Assembly: GCA_031292575.1 (NCBI GenBank)
Contig: JARLGX010000035.1
Span: forward strand, 103,819-167,818
Direction of reading: 5' to 3'
Length of the DNA stretch: 64,000 nt
Origin: Paludibacter sp.
GTDB taxonomy: Bacteria > Bacteroidota > Bacteroidia > Bacteroidales > Paludibacteraceae
Made by a program: the position numbers and the translations under genes. Of this stretch, positions 55,061-63,940 are shown one piece after another (the first letter of the stretch is position 1; the number at the start of each line of letters is the position of its first letter). The notes under the pieces were generated by a model that made no database searches, was not told the DNA's origin, and was given only the letters and a program-made list of their open reading frames with translations.

Positions 55061-55095
55061 AAAGTAACTTAACCCTCCTTAGGGGTTCGGCGTCA
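55061..55095 (-). repeat. CCCCTAA palindromic repeat, copy r
   Basis: Inverted copy, CCCTCCTTAGGGGTTCGGCG core with inner GTAACTTAA, ending 5 bp before the start codon of the mutase-like gene. Confidence 0.75.
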
Positions 55096-55100
55096 ATAAT

Positions 55101-56306
55101 ATGAAATACATAATTATACTTGGCGATGGCATGGCTGATGAGCCAATTTTGTCGCTTGGAAATAAAACCTGTTTACAGGCAGCCAATATACCAAATATTG
55201 ATAAGATTGCGGCATTGGGACGAAATGGATTGCTTGATACCATTCCCAAGGGTTTTGCCCCCGGTAGTGAAATTGCCAACATGAGTGTGCTGGGTTACGA
55301 TGTTGCAACGGTTTTTGAAGGTCGTGGTTCGTTGGAGGCGGCAAGTATGGGCGTGACCATCGAAGATGGCGAAATGGCCATGCGTTGTAACCTTATATGC
55401 ATTGAAAATGGAAAGATAAAGAATCATTCAGCCGGTCATATCAGTAATGAAGAAGCCGAAGAATTGATTCTTTTTTTGCAAAAAGAGCTTGGTAACGAAA
55501 TCATAAGTTTTTTCCCGGGAGTTTCTTATCGTCATTTATTGAAAATGAAAAATGGAAATAAACATCTAAAGTGCACCCCACCGCATGATGTGACAGGAAC
55601 TGCTTTTACTGAAGTACTGATTCAAGCGGAAACTGATGAGGCAAAAGAAACAGCCAATATCCTCAATGATTTAATTTTTAGATCACAGGCATTGCTCGAT
55701 AATCATCCGGTAAACCTGAAGCGAGCAGCAGCTGGAAAAGACAAAGCCAACAGTATTTGGCCATGGTCACCTGGATATAAACCTGCTATGAAAACCTTGC
55801 ACGAGACCTATAAACTGAATAGCGGATCTGTAATTTCGGCAGTGGATTTAATTAAAGGAATTGGTGTTTATGCCGGGCTTAAAGTAATTAATGTTCCAGG
55901 AGCAACCGGACTTTATGACACAAATTACGAAGGTAAAGCTCAAGCTGCAATTGATGCGCTTCGTACAGATGATTTTGTGTATTTACATATAGAAGCCAGT
56001 GACGAGGCAGGTCATGAAGGGAATGTAGAATTAAAAGTTAAGACGATAGAATATTTGGATTATCGGGTGGTGAAGCCGATTTTTGATGAAGTTTCAACAT
56101 GGAGCGAGCCTGTTGCAATAGCTATTTTGCCCGATCATCCAACACCTTGTGTTTATAAAACGCATACTAAATCACCAGTTCCGTTTATTATTTATAAACC
56201 AGGTGAAATGGCTGATAATGTTGAAGTTTATGATGAGTTTGCAGCTGTAAATGGAAGTTATGGATTGCTGAAAGGTGACGAGTTTATGAAAGAATTAATT
56301 TTATGA
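55101..56306 (+). CDS. apgM-type phosphoglycerate mutase family protein, probable homoserine kinase
   Basis: 401-aa alkaline-phosphatase-superfamily protein with the archaeal-type (ApgM) motifs IILGDGMADEP (metal-binding Asp), MSVLGYDVATVFEGRGSLEAA and DHPTPCVYKTHT. It overlaps thrC by 4 nt. In Bacteroides thetaiotaomicron an ApgM-like protein next to thrC was reported to serve as homoserine kinase, and no thrB lies here, so I favour homoserine kinase over glycolytic mutase. Substrate not proven. Confidence 0.85.
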   Translation: MKYIIILGDGMADEPILSLGNKTCLQAANIPNIDKIAALGRNGLLDTIPKGFAPGSEIANMSVLGYDVATVFEGRGSLEAASMGVTIEDGEMAMRCNLICIENGKIKNHSAGHISNEEAEELILFLQKELGNEIISFFPGVSYRHLLKMKNGNKHLKCTPPHDVTGTAFTEVLIQAETDEAKETANILNDLIFRSQALLDNHPVNLKRAAAGKDKANSIWPWSPGYKPAMKTLHETYKLNSGSVISAVDLIKGIGVYAGLKVINVPGATGLYDTNYEGKAQAAIDALRTDDFVYLHIEASDEAGHEGNVELKVKTIEYLDYRVVKPIFDEVSTWSEPVAIAILPDHPTPCVYKTHTKSPVPFIIYKPGEMADNVEVYDEFAAVNGSYGLLKGDEFMKELIL

Positions 56307-57604
56307 AATATTACAGTACCAATAAAAAAGTAAGCGGTGTAAGTCTAAAGGATGCCGTGGTGAAGGGATTAGCCGAAGATAAAGGCTTATTTATGCCCGA
56401 CTCTATTAAAACATTGCCTCAATCGTTTTTCGATACGATTGAAACATTATCGTTTCAGGAAATTGCGTACACGGTCGCCGATGCTTTCTTTGGCGAAGAT
56501 GTGGAAGCGGAAGCGTTGAAGAAAATTGTGTATGAAACGTTAAATTTCGATGTGCCATTGGTACATGTTGACGATAATATCTATAGTTTGGAATTGTATC
56601 ACGGTCCCACATTGGCTTTTAAAGATGTGGGCGGACGATTTATGTCGCGTCTATTGGGTTATTTTATAAAAAAGCAAAATGATACGAAAGTAAATGTGTT
56701 GGTTGCTACGTCGGGTGATACAGGAAGTGCAGTTGCTAATGGTTTTCTTGGTGTGGAAGGAATTCACGTGTATGTGCTTTATCCAAAGGGTTTAGTTAGT
56801 CCTATTCAGGAATGCCAATTTACAACATTGGGACAAAATATTACTGCATTGGAAGTAGATGGCACATTCGACGATTGCCAGGCTTTAGTGAAATCGGCCT
56901 TTATGGACGAAGAACTTAATGCTAAATTGAAGTTGACATCTGCAAATTCTATCAATGTTGCTCGTTTTTTACCTCAGTCGTTCTATTATTTTTATGCCTA
57001 TGCTCAACTCAAAAAATCAGACAGAGCTGATAATGTAGTTATGTGTGTGCCGAGTGGAAATTTTGGAAATATTACTGCCGGACTTTTTGCTAAACGTATG
57101 GGATTGCCTGTGAAACGTTTTATTGCTGCCAATAATCTCAACGATATCTTTCTTCAATATTTGCAAACCGGCAAATATACTCCTCGTCCATCAATTTCGA
57201 CTATTGCCAATGCTATGGATGTGGGCGATCCGAGTAATTTTGCACGTGTACTGGATTTGTACAGCGGTTCACACGTGTCTATTGCATCTGAAATTAGCGG
57301 TGTAAGCTACAACGACGAGCAAATTGCAGAAACGTTGAGAACCTGTTACAAAGAAACAGGTTATTTGCTCGATCCGCATGGAGCGTGCGGATATCAGGCT
57401 TTGAAAGATAGATTGACTGAGAATGAAACAGGAGTTTTCATGGAAACTGCTCATCCAGCTAAATTTCTCGAAACTGTTGAAACTATTATTGGTGAGAAAG
57501 TCGAAATTCCGATGAGGTTGCAGGAATTTATGAAAGGTGAGAAAAAAAGTTTAGCTTTAAGTAGTGATTTTGAAGTGTTTAAAAGATATTTAATGACAAT
57601 TTAA
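56303..57604 (+). CDS. thrC: threonine synthase
   Basis: PLP-dependent conversion of O-phosphohomoserine to threonine, 433 aa. Key motif GPTLAFKDVGGRF (Schiff-base Lys) and VATSGDTGSAVANGF are present, and CVPSGNFGNITAGL further on. Start overlaps the apgM-type gene (ATGA), so the two steps are coupled. Confidence 0.97.
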   Translation: MKYYSTNKKVSGVSLKDAVVKGLAEDKGLFMPDSIKTLPQSFFDTIETLSFQEIAYTVADAFFGEDVEAEALKKIVYETLNFDVPLVHVDDNIYSLELYHGPTLAFKDVGGRFMSRLLGYFIKKQNDTKVNVLVATSGDTGSAVANGFLGVEGIHVYVLYPKGLVSPIQECQFTTLGQNITALEVDGTFDDCQALVKSAFMDEELNAKLKLTSANSINVARFLPQSFYYFYAYAQLKKSDRADNVVMCVPSGNFGNITAGLFAKRMGLPVKRFIAANNLNDIFLQYLQTGKYTPRPSISTIANAMDVGDPSNFARVLDLYSGSHVSIASEISGVSYNDEQIAETLRTCYKETGYLLDPHGACGYQALKDRLTENETGVFMETAHPAKFLETVETIIGEKVEIPMRLQEFMKGEKKSLALSSDFEVFKRYLMTI

Positions 57605-57623
57605 AATGATATTTCTGAATTGA

Positions 57624-57663
57624 GAAAAGGAGTGAGTCAACTAAGATTCACTCCCTTTTTTTT
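57624..57663 (+). terminator. terminator after thrC
   Basis: Stem GGAGTGAGTC with GATTCACTCC (one G-T wobble), loop AACTAA, then a run of 9-10 T. Lies between convergent thrC and amidase genes. Confidence 0.85.
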
Positions 57664-58225
57664 ATTCCTTTATTCGCATCAGAAAATCTTCCCAATTCAT
57701 ATTCCATGGATCGGTTTTACGACCTGGAGCAATATCACTATGGCGAAGCACGTACTTGATTTTGTAGCGGCTTTTGATGTCTCTTACCAATAATATTAAG
57801 GAGTTGATTTGATGTTCTGTAGGCGCATCTAAACTGTCTTTCGTGGTAATAAGTTCGATGCCAATAGAGCAGGAATTTACGGCAGTTCTTCCATCAGGAA
57901 GTTGGCTTTTGCCAGCGTGAAATGAAATGTTTTTTTCTTTCACAAGTTGATAAATTGTACCATCCCGCCCAATTAAGTAGTGTGAACTAACTCTATAGCG
58001 AGCGAATTGCTTAATTACTAAATCAATATTATATTTATCACCACCGGAATTATTATAAACGGAATGAACGATTATAACATCGACACTTCTCAATTGAGTA
58101 GTGCGCATGCCGAAATTTACCGTTTTATCCACTATTCTCAATTCATTTTGACTCCATGCATATGTGGCATTAGTCATTATAATAATTACAATAAGCTTAA
58201 ATCTATTTTTTAAAATTATATTCAT
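57662..58225 (-). CDS. N-acetylmuramoyl-L-alanine amidase (Amidase_2)
   Basis: 187-aa secreted amidase. Hydrophobic N terminus (about 10-24, signal peptide) followed by the Amidase_2 fold: VIIVHSVYNN (first zinc His), VSSHYLIGRDGTIYQLV, CSIGIELITT (catalytic Glu) and VLRHSDIAPGRKTDP (second His and Asp/Lys region). Cleaves the MurNAc-L-Ala bond. Confidence 0.9.
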   Translation of the reverse strand: MNIILKNRFKLIVIIIMTNATYAWSQNELRIVDKTVNFGMRTTQLRSVDVIIVHSVYNNSGGDKYNIDLVIKQFARYRVSSHYLIGRDGTIYQLVKEKNISFHAGKSQLPDGRTAVNSCSIGIELITTKDSLDAPTEHQINSLILLVRDIKSRYKIKYVLRHSDIAPGRKTDPWNMNWEDFLMRIKE

Positions 58226-58248
58226 AATTTGCTAATAAATAGAATTTA

Positions 58249-58692
58249 CTATTTCATAAACAATCCATTAAAATACATCCAAACAATATATCGGGCAAAT
58301 TTTCCAATCAACATAGAAATGCCTACTTTCCACCAGTTACATCGGAAGAAACCTGTGGCAACTGCAATTACATCGCCGATAAAAGGCACAAATGAGAAGA
58401 AAGCAAACCAATCGCCGTATTTCTGAATCCGGATGGTGTAGCTTTCCATTTTTTCCTTTTTAACATGAAAGTATTTTTCAATCCACTCTATTTTCCCCAA
58501 TAAACCTACATAATAGCTCGTCATACCACCCAACCAGTTACCAAGCGTTGCTACCCAAACACAAGTCCATGGATCCAACCCGCCAAAGACCATAGCCGAG
58601 AAAATAATCTCAGAACTGAAAGGAACTACTGTTGCTGCTAAAAACGAAGCTAAGAAAAGGCCAAGATAGCCAAGCCCGGTGAGTCCTAACAT
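58249..58692 (-). CDS. YqaA/DedA-like membrane protein
   Basis: 147-aa integral membrane protein of the YqaA (VTT/SNARE-associated) group with about four helices and the motifs FLAATVVPFSSEII and PFIGDVIAVATGFFR. Members of this superfamily include lipid scramblases/flippases; role here unknown. Its start is the base after the stop of the upstream membrane-protein gene. Confidence 0.88.
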   Translation of the reverse strand: MLGLTGLGYLGLFLASFLAATVVPFSSEIIFSAMVFGGLDPWTCVWVATLGNWLGGMTSYYVGLLGKIEWIEKYFHVKKEKMESYTIRIQKYGDWFAFFSFVPFIGDVIAVATGFFRCNWWKVGISMLIGKFARYIVWMYFNGLFMK

Positions 58693-59691
58693 TTAGAATA
58701 TAAAGTATGTGGAAATTAAAAATCCGATGTTTATAATACAGAAAATGATAAAAAGAATTCCGTAAAAATTGTTATGCTTCAGAGTTAAAGGATGAGAAAT
58801 GATCATTGAATATACTAAAGCAATAATTGGTAAAAATGACACAAACTGATTCCAGAAAATAACAGTTAAAATGGACAAGGAAATCAGGAGAAATATCAGG
58901 AAATTTAATTTGTTTCGCGTATGAATAGCATCGCCTTGAGTCAACGACAATAAACCGAAAATACTAATAGTAATAATTATGATTATTGAAACTGTATAAA
59001 TAATTTCGGGTAAGGTGAACAATGAGAAACTAAAGCTGTAATTCGGGATTGTAAGTTTAAATGCATTTGCGAAGATAAAATCGGGGGAAATCAAATATCT
59101 TGTTGATAAATACAGAACCCACGGAGCTAGAGTTCCCAGAATCGAAGCCAAAAAAGTTCGTAATGAAAAGCTTTGAAACATCATGAATCCAATCCAGCTA
59201 ATAGGAATAATAAAAATAAACGGATTAAAAAAAATGCTGCAAATACTTATCAAAAAGCTTCCCATGAAAGCCTGTTCCGATGCTTTTTTATCTCGCGACA
59301 TACTGAAGAAGTAGAATAGAGCCAAAATAATCAGAGTTAAAGCTATTTGCGAACCATAGGCAATATGAGTTCGATTCCAGGTACTCATTAGAATTAAAAA
59401 AATAAGAATGGGAAGGAAAGTTCGGGAGCGTATTATTGTAAACCTGTTATTTATTTGAGCAAGCAGGAATGCGTTTAATAATGTAAATGAAATGCTTATT
59501 AAGTTCGCAAGCAATGAGTTTGGTGAAATAACACTTTGTATTCCTTGTAGTAAAGTTGAATCTTGATTTGAAAAATCACTAAAACGTTCACTAATGAAAA
59601 CCATCATCCATAAACCACAAGTAGCCATAACCAGTAATATGGCCATGGGAATACTCGGTACAATTATTTTTCTTAAAGAAATACGCATCAC
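58693..59691 (-). CDS. polytopic membrane protein of unknown function
   Basis: 332 aa, about ten hydrophobic segments, few charged loops; resembles DUF6427-type Bacteroidetes membrane proteins but I cannot assign it firmly. Starts MMRISLRK (two possible adjacent starts). Directly abuts the YqaA-like gene in the same operon, so a membrane or lipid role is plausible only by context. Confidence 0.75.
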   Translation of the reverse strand: MMRISLRKIIVPSIPMAILLVMATCGLWMMVFISERFSDFSNQDSTLLQGIQSVISPNSLLANLISISFTLLNAFLLAQINNRFTIIRSRTFLPILIFLILMSTWNRTHIAYGSQIALTLIILALFYFFSMSRDKKASEQAFMGSFLISICSIFFNPFIFIIPISWIGFMMFQSFSLRTFLASILGTLAPWVLYLSTRYLISPDFIFANAFKLTIPNYSFSFSLFTLPEIIYTVSIIIIITISIFGLLSLTQGDAIHTRNKLNFLIFLLISLSILTVIFWNQFVSFLPIIALVYSMIISHPLTLKHNNFYGILFIIFCIINIGFLISTYFIF

Positions 59692-59734
59692 TTCGTTTAC
59701 ATTTTTCCAGTTAATACTTAACCATAAACTCGCA

Positions 59735-61828
59735 CTATTCTAATCCTCTTTTTTTCAATAAAGCCTCAGGGTTTGGGTTGGCACCACGGAAGTTCCGATA
59801 AAGTATCATCGGATCATCAGTGTCTCCACGCTCTAATATGTTTTTTCTGAAAGAGGTTGCCACTTTTTGATTGTAAATGTCGCCTGTTTCTTTGAATGCC
59901 TGAAATGCATCAGCATCTAACACTTCAGCCCACGTATAACTATAATAACCAGCGGAATATCCGCCACCAAAAATATGATTAAAGTAAGTACTTCGGTAAC
60001 GAACAATAATTTGAGGTATCATTCCAATGCGAGCCATAGAAGCATTTTCAAATGCAGTAACGTTGAAATTTGTAGTATCTTTTATTGTATGAAAATCCAT
60101 ATCAAGTAAAGCTGCCGAAAGCAATTCCGTCATGTTGAAGCCTTGATTAAATTTGCTTGCCAGTTGAATTTTATCCATCAATTCTTTTGGCATAACTTTA
60201 CCTGTTTTGTAATGAAATGCATAGGTTTTCATAACTTCAGGCTCCCAACAGTAGTTTTCCATAAACTGGGATGGCATTTCCACAAAATCGCGTGCTACAT
60301 TAGTTCCCGATAAAGTTGGATACGTACATTGAGACAATATTCCGTGCAACGCATGACCAAATTCGTGAAAAAGTGTTTCCACTTCATCCATGTTAAGTAG
60401 CGATGGATTATTAGCTGTTGGTTTTGTAAAATTGCCTATATTACAAACGATTGGACGATGATTTATACCGTCTTTAAAATATTGATCGGTGATATTGTTC
60501 ATCCATGCACCGGCACGTTTTCCGGCACGGGGAAAATAATCGGTATACAAAACTCCTAAAAGTGAGCCATCTTTATCAGTTACTTCGAATACTTCAACAT
60601 CAGGGTTATAAACCGGCATGTTGTTTAGTTTCTTGAATTTTATACCGTACAATTTTGAGGCTAAATCGAAGGCTCCCTGACGAACATTTTCTAATTTAAA
60701 ATAAGGTCTGAGCAATTCCTCATCAAGATTATATTTCGCCACACGAAGTTTTTCGGAATAATACCACCAGTCCCATGGCTCTAATTTCTCACCTTTTCCT
60801 TCGGCATCCATCAATTTCTGTAATTCAGCGGCTTCTTCTTTTGCTTTCTTGACAGAAGGCTCCCAAACGGTTGCCAAAAAGTCATAAACAGCCTTGGGCG
60901 TTTTAGCCATGGTGTCGTCCAGAATAAAATCGGCCGAAGTTGCAAATCCGAGTAAATTTGCTTTTTGGGTGCGAAGTTTTATTATCTTATTAATTACGGC
61001 TTTGTTGTCTTTCGAATTATTATGATTGGCAAGATTTGTATAAGCTAATAGCAAATCTTTGCGCAATTCCCTGTTTTCGCTGTATTGGAGCACAGGTATA
61101 AAACTTGATTTTTGTGTTGTGAATACCCATTTACCATTTTTGCCAGCTGCTTTGGCTGCTTCAGCAGCAGCCTGTTGGACACTTTTAGGCAAACCTGCCA
61201 AATCAACTTCATTGTCAACTACTTTTTGATACGAATTTGTATCATCCAATACATTTTTGCCAAAAGCAAGTTCGGCAAGTCCAAGTTCTTTGTTTATTTC
61301 ACGCAATTTTGCTTTTTGTTCAGAATTTAAAGCTGCACCACTGCGAATAAAATTTCGATAATATTTTTCTAATAAGCGATTTTGCTCCGTTGACAAGTTA
61401 AGTTTTGTGCGATTTTCGTATAGTTTTTTTATGCGGGCAAAAAGCTTTTCATTTAAATATATATTGTCGTTATGTTCTAATAAAACTGGCGAAATTTCGC
61501 TTGCAATTTTATCCATTCCGGCATTCGTATCGCAAGAATATAAATTGAAAAATACAGAAGATACTTTCTTTAATAACTCGCCGCTATAATCTAACGCTGC
61601 AATTGTATTGTCAAAAGTAGGTGCATCTTTACTCTCTGCAATAGTGTTAATCTCATCTTGTTGTTCTTTAATGCCTTCAGTAAATGCAGGCATAAAATGC
61701 TCATTTTTTATTTGGTCGAAAGGTGGAGCACCGTATTTATTGGTGTAAGCTTTCAAAAACGGATTGTCGGTTTTAGCACAACCCAAAAGTAAAATTCCCA
61801 TTACAAGTATTGATAATATTTTTTTCAT
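59735..61828 (-). CDS. M3-family peptidyl-dipeptidase (Dcp-like) lipoprotein
   Basis: 697-aa zinc peptidase. Lipobox GILLLGC (Cys17) places it on a membrane, probably periplasmic. Zinc motif LFHEFGHALHG with the downstream Glu helix typical of M3, plus the GYYSYTWAEVLDADAF region. Length and motifs match peptidyl-dipeptidase Dcp. Removes C-terminal dipeptides. Confidence 0.94.
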   Translation of the reverse strand: MKKILSILVMGILLLGCAKTDNPFLKAYTNKYGAPPFDQIKNEHFMPAFTEGIKEQQDEINTIAESKDAPTFDNTIAALDYSGELLKKVSSVFFNLYSCDTNAGMDKIASEISPVLLEHNDNIYLNEKLFARIKKLYENRTKLNLSTEQNRLLEKYYRNFIRSGAALNSEQKAKLREINKELGLAELAFGKNVLDDTNSYQKVVDNEVDLAGLPKSVQQAAAEAAKAAGKNGKWVFTTQKSSFIPVLQYSENRELRKDLLLAYTNLANHNNSKDNKAVINKIIKLRTQKANLLGFATSADFILDDTMAKTPKAVYDFLATVWEPSVKKAKEEAAELQKLMDAEGKGEKLEPWDWWYYSEKLRVAKYNLDEELLRPYFKLENVRQGAFDLASKLYGIKFKKLNNMPVYNPDVEVFEVTDKDGSLLGVLYTDYFPRAGKRAGAWMNNITDQYFKDGINHRPIVCNIGNFTKPTANNPSLLNMDEVETLFHEFGHALHGILSQCTYPTLSGTNVARDFVEMPSQFMENYCWEPEVMKTYAFHYKTGKVMPKELMDKIQLASKFNQGFNMTELLSAALLDMDFHTIKDTTNFNVTAFENASMARIGMIPQIIVRYRSTYFNHIFGGGYSAGYYSYTWAEVLDADAFQAFKETGDIYNQKVATSFRKNILERGDTDDPMILYRNFRGANPNPEALLKKRGLE

Positions 61829-61866
61829 TAAAATATTGCATTTATTAGTAAAACAAGATATGGCAA

Positions 61867-61893
61867 CAAAGATAATTAATATGTAATTAACAA
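61867..61893 (-). promoter_or_regulatory. candidate M3 peptidase promoter
   Basis: Minus-strand TTG (61891-61893), 16-bp spacer, TATCTTTG (61867-61874), 38 bp upstream of the start. Confidence 0.45.
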
Positions 61894-61931
61894 TGAATAA
61901 AAATGCAATTAATTATTCATATTTTAATATC

Positions 61932-62855
61932 TTAATACAAATCCAACACGGTTTGTTTATCTTTATTTAACTGCTGAATTAATTCTTCAACACCCTTGAA
62001 TTTTTGTTCGTCTCTAATTTTTTTTATAAACTCCACTTCAACGATTTGATTGTAAATGTCTTGATCAAAATCAAAAATATTTACCTCAAGACTAACATGT
62101 AAATCATTTGCTAAAGTAGGTCGGGTGCCAATATTCATCATACCTTTGTAAATATTTCCATTCCAATGAACCCGAACAGCATAGACACCAAGTGGTGGAA
62201 TGAGTTTGTTGGCATCATCCGGCAAAATATTGGCGGTCGGAAATCCAATTTTACGACCAACTTTAAAACCATCAATTACTTTTCCCCGAACTGAATAATT
62301 ATAGGTTAATAACCTGTTTGCATGTTCAATTTCTCCATGTTGCAAAGCAATGCGAATTTCTGAAGAGCTAATATGTTTATCTTCAATAGTATTGTATTGT
62401 TGAGCTTTGATGACTTCTATGCCGAACAGGTCGCCATACTTCTTATATTCATTAAAACCTTCAGCGCGGTTATGACCAAACCGATGGTCGTGTCCAACCA
62501 ATAAAGTTTGAACATTCAACTGTTCCTTTAAAATAGATTTGATAAAATCAAGAGCTGATAATTGTGCTAACTCTACTGTGAAATCTAGGACGACGCAGAT
62601 GTCAATTCCTGTCGTTTCCAGCTGATTTAACTTTTCAGACAAGGTGTTTAAAAGTTCAGGTTGAAAATCAGAGTTTAAAACTTTTCGTGGGTGAGTGGCA
62701 AATGTAACGACAATGCTTTCCTGATTTTTTGCCTTAGCCAAAGATTTTAATTCTTCAATTAAAAACCGATGACCGGCATGTAAACCATCAAAAAAACCCA
62801 CTGTAGCAACAGAAGGTATAAATGTGTATTTATCAGTAGGATATATTATATTCAT
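61932..62855 (-). CDS. ribF: bifunctional riboflavin kinase/FAD synthetase
   Basis: 307-aa enzyme making FMN then FAD. N-terminal nucleotidyltransferase half with ATVGFFDGLHAGHRFLIE, LVGHDHRFGHNR, ISSSEIRIAL; C-terminal riboflavin kinase half with GRKIGFPTANI and GVYAVRVHWNG, MNIGTRPT. No FMN riboswitch is evident upstream. Confidence 0.96.
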   Translation of the reverse strand: MNIIYPTDKYTFIPSVATVGFFDGLHAGHRFLIEELKSLAKAKNQESIVVTFATHPRKVLNSDFQPELLNTLSEKLNQLETTGIDICVVLDFTVELAQLSALDFIKSILKEQLNVQTLLVGHDHRFGHNRAEGFNEYKKYGDLFGIEVIKAQQYNTIEDKHISSSEIRIALQHGEIEHANRLLTYNYSVRGKVIDGFKVGRKIGFPTANILPDDANKLIPPLGVYAVRVHWNGNIYKGMMNIGTRPTLANDLHVSLEVNIFDFDQDIYNQIVEVEFIKKIRDEQKFKGVEELIQQLNKDKQTVLDLY

Positions 62856-62916
62856 AATTCTAAATATGCCAAAAGCTAAATGAAACCTATAAGGAATATC
62901 GATTAAACTGCCAAAA

Positions 62917-63552
62917 TTAACCCCAAGTTTCGGGTTTTAGTAAAAAGTTTAAGTCTTCATAAGGTTTAACAAGATATGTTTGTATGCCAAGTTGTTGGGC
63001 TCTTTCAATGTTCTTTTCTCCATCGTCCAGAAACAAACATTCATTTGCAGTAACGTGTTCGTTTTTCAATAAGGTTAAAAATATCTCTGCATCAGGTTTA
63101 ACCATTCCCATTTCGTAAGAAAAATAACAACTGTCGAAAACATTATCTATTATAAGTCCATATCGTGAAAATTCATTAGCTGTACTCACTTTGATATGAA
63201 GTGGATTTGTATTGCTCAGTACTATTAAACGGAATTTTGTTTTTAATTCTAATAATATATTAATTTTTTGCATTGGGATATCGCATAAAAAAGAGCACCA
63301 TGCATCATCAATTTGTTTGTTAGTAAGATTATTTAAAGCAAGTTTACGGATTTCAGTGCGAAATTCGTCAACTCCAATCTGACCTTTTTCAAATTGAAGG
63401 AAAAAACCTTTTTGTCCAAAGTTGCTCAGATAGTTTTCGAAGTTTTCAACCCCTAATTGTTTGAAGTTTTGAATACATTTTGGCAGATCAAGATTAATGA
63501 CAACACCTCCGAGATCGAAAATAAGAGTGGTAATATTGTTGAAATGTTTCAT
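62917..63552 (-). CDS. HAD-superfamily hydrolase (HAD-IA)
   Basis: 211-aa phosphatase-like enzyme. Motif I LIFDLGGVVIN (nucleophile Asp), motif II IVLSNTN, motif III/IV KPDAEIF and FLDDGEKNIERAQQLG. The cap lies at about residues 18-85. Substrate unknown. Minus-strand TATCTTTG at 63621-63628 may be its promoter. Confidence 0.92.
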   Translation of the reverse strand: MKHFNNITTLIFDLGGVVINLDLPKCIQNFKQLGVENFENYLSNFGQKGFFLQFEKGQIGVDEFRTEIRKLALNNLTNKQIDDAWCSFLCDIPMQKINILLELKTKFRLIVLSNTNPLHIKVSTANEFSRYGLIIDNVFDSCYFSYEMGMVKPDAEIFLTLLKNEHVTANECLFLDDGEKNIERAQQLGIQTYLVKPYEDLNFLLKPETWG

Positions 63553-63577
63553 TTGAAGCTAAAAAAGTGACTAAGAA

Positions 63578-63609
63578 TTTTTGCAGTATAGTAAAATTTA
63601 TTACTTTTG
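63578..63609 (+). promoter_or_regulatory. tRNA promoter
   Basis: TTTTTG (63578-63583), 18-bp spacer, TACTTTTG (63602-63609): a close match to the Bacteroidetes -33/-7 consensus, 40 bp upstream of the mature tRNA. Confidence 0.65.
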
Positions 63610-63620
63610 CATTCGCTTTG

Positions 63621-63628
63621 CAAAGATA
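63621..63628 (-). promoter_or_regulatory. candidate -7 box for the HAD gene
   Basis: TATCTTTG on the minus strand, about 70 bp upstream of the HAD start, between the tRNA promoter and the tRNA. CAAA at 63642-63645 is a short-spaced -33 candidate. Confidence 0.35.
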
Positions 63629-63649
63629 CAAAAAATTTTCGCAAAAGTG

Positions 63650-63724
63650 GGGCCTATAGCTCAGTTGGTTAGTAGCACCTGACTCATAATCAGGGGGTCA
63701 CTGGTTCAAGCCCAGTTGGGCCCA
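63650..63724 (+). tRNA. tRNA with CAT anticodon (Met, or Ile2 if lysidinylated)
   Basis: Cloverleaf: acceptor GGGCCTA with TGGGCCC, anticodon arm CCTGA-CTCATAA-TCAGG, T arm ACTGG-TTCAAGC-CCAGT, discriminator A; CCA is not encoded. The acceptor lacks the 1-72 mismatch of initiator tRNA, so it is elongator Met or Ile2. The D arm has only three strong pairs (GCT with AGC), because TAGC replaces the usual GAGC. Confidence 0.92.
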
Positions 63725-63735
63725 CCCTTGAAAAT

Positions 63736-63773
63736 AAGGCACTTACACATTAAGTTGTGTAAGTGCTTTTTTT
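63736..63773 (+). terminator. terminator of the tRNA gene
   Basis: Stem GCACTTACACA with TGTGTAAGTGC, loop TTAAGT, then seven T, 15 bp after the tRNA. Confidence 0.9.
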
Positions 63774-63824
63774 GTAGAAATGAATCATCACTAAGTTATA
63801 AAAATATCAACATAGACTAAATAA

Positions 63825-63858
63825 TAGATCCTCATTGGAAAAAGCCAATGAGGATCTA
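63825..63858. terminator. strong hairpin, bidirectional terminator-like
   Basis: Perfect 14-bp stem TAGATCCTCATTGG with CCAATGAGGATCTA around a 6-nt loop, followed by TTTT on the plus strand. Probably ends the gene entering from the right edge, or acts as a backup. Confidence 0.6.
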
Positions 63859-63900
63859 TTTTAGAGAAACAAATGTATTGTGTAAGTATGAAGAACTTTA

Positions 63901-63932
63901 AAACTGATTGGTTGCAATTTCTCAATCAGTTT
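63901..63932 (-). terminator. hairpin just beyond the right-edge gene
   Basis: AAACTGATTG and CAATCAGTTT arms with a 12-nt loop; on the minus strand it is followed by TTTAAAG and lies 8 bp after the stop of the partial frame at 63941. Confidence 0.5.
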
Positions 63933-63940
63933 ACCTTATT

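Noticed and set aside
55079..55282. minus-strand frame ending in TPNP
   Set aside because: Antisense to the ApgM-type gene; the TPNP ending only reflects the repeat at 55061-55095.
61856..62916. FMN riboswitch controlling ribF
   Set aside because: The 60-bp gap upstream of ribF is too short and lacks the conserved RFN-element sequence.
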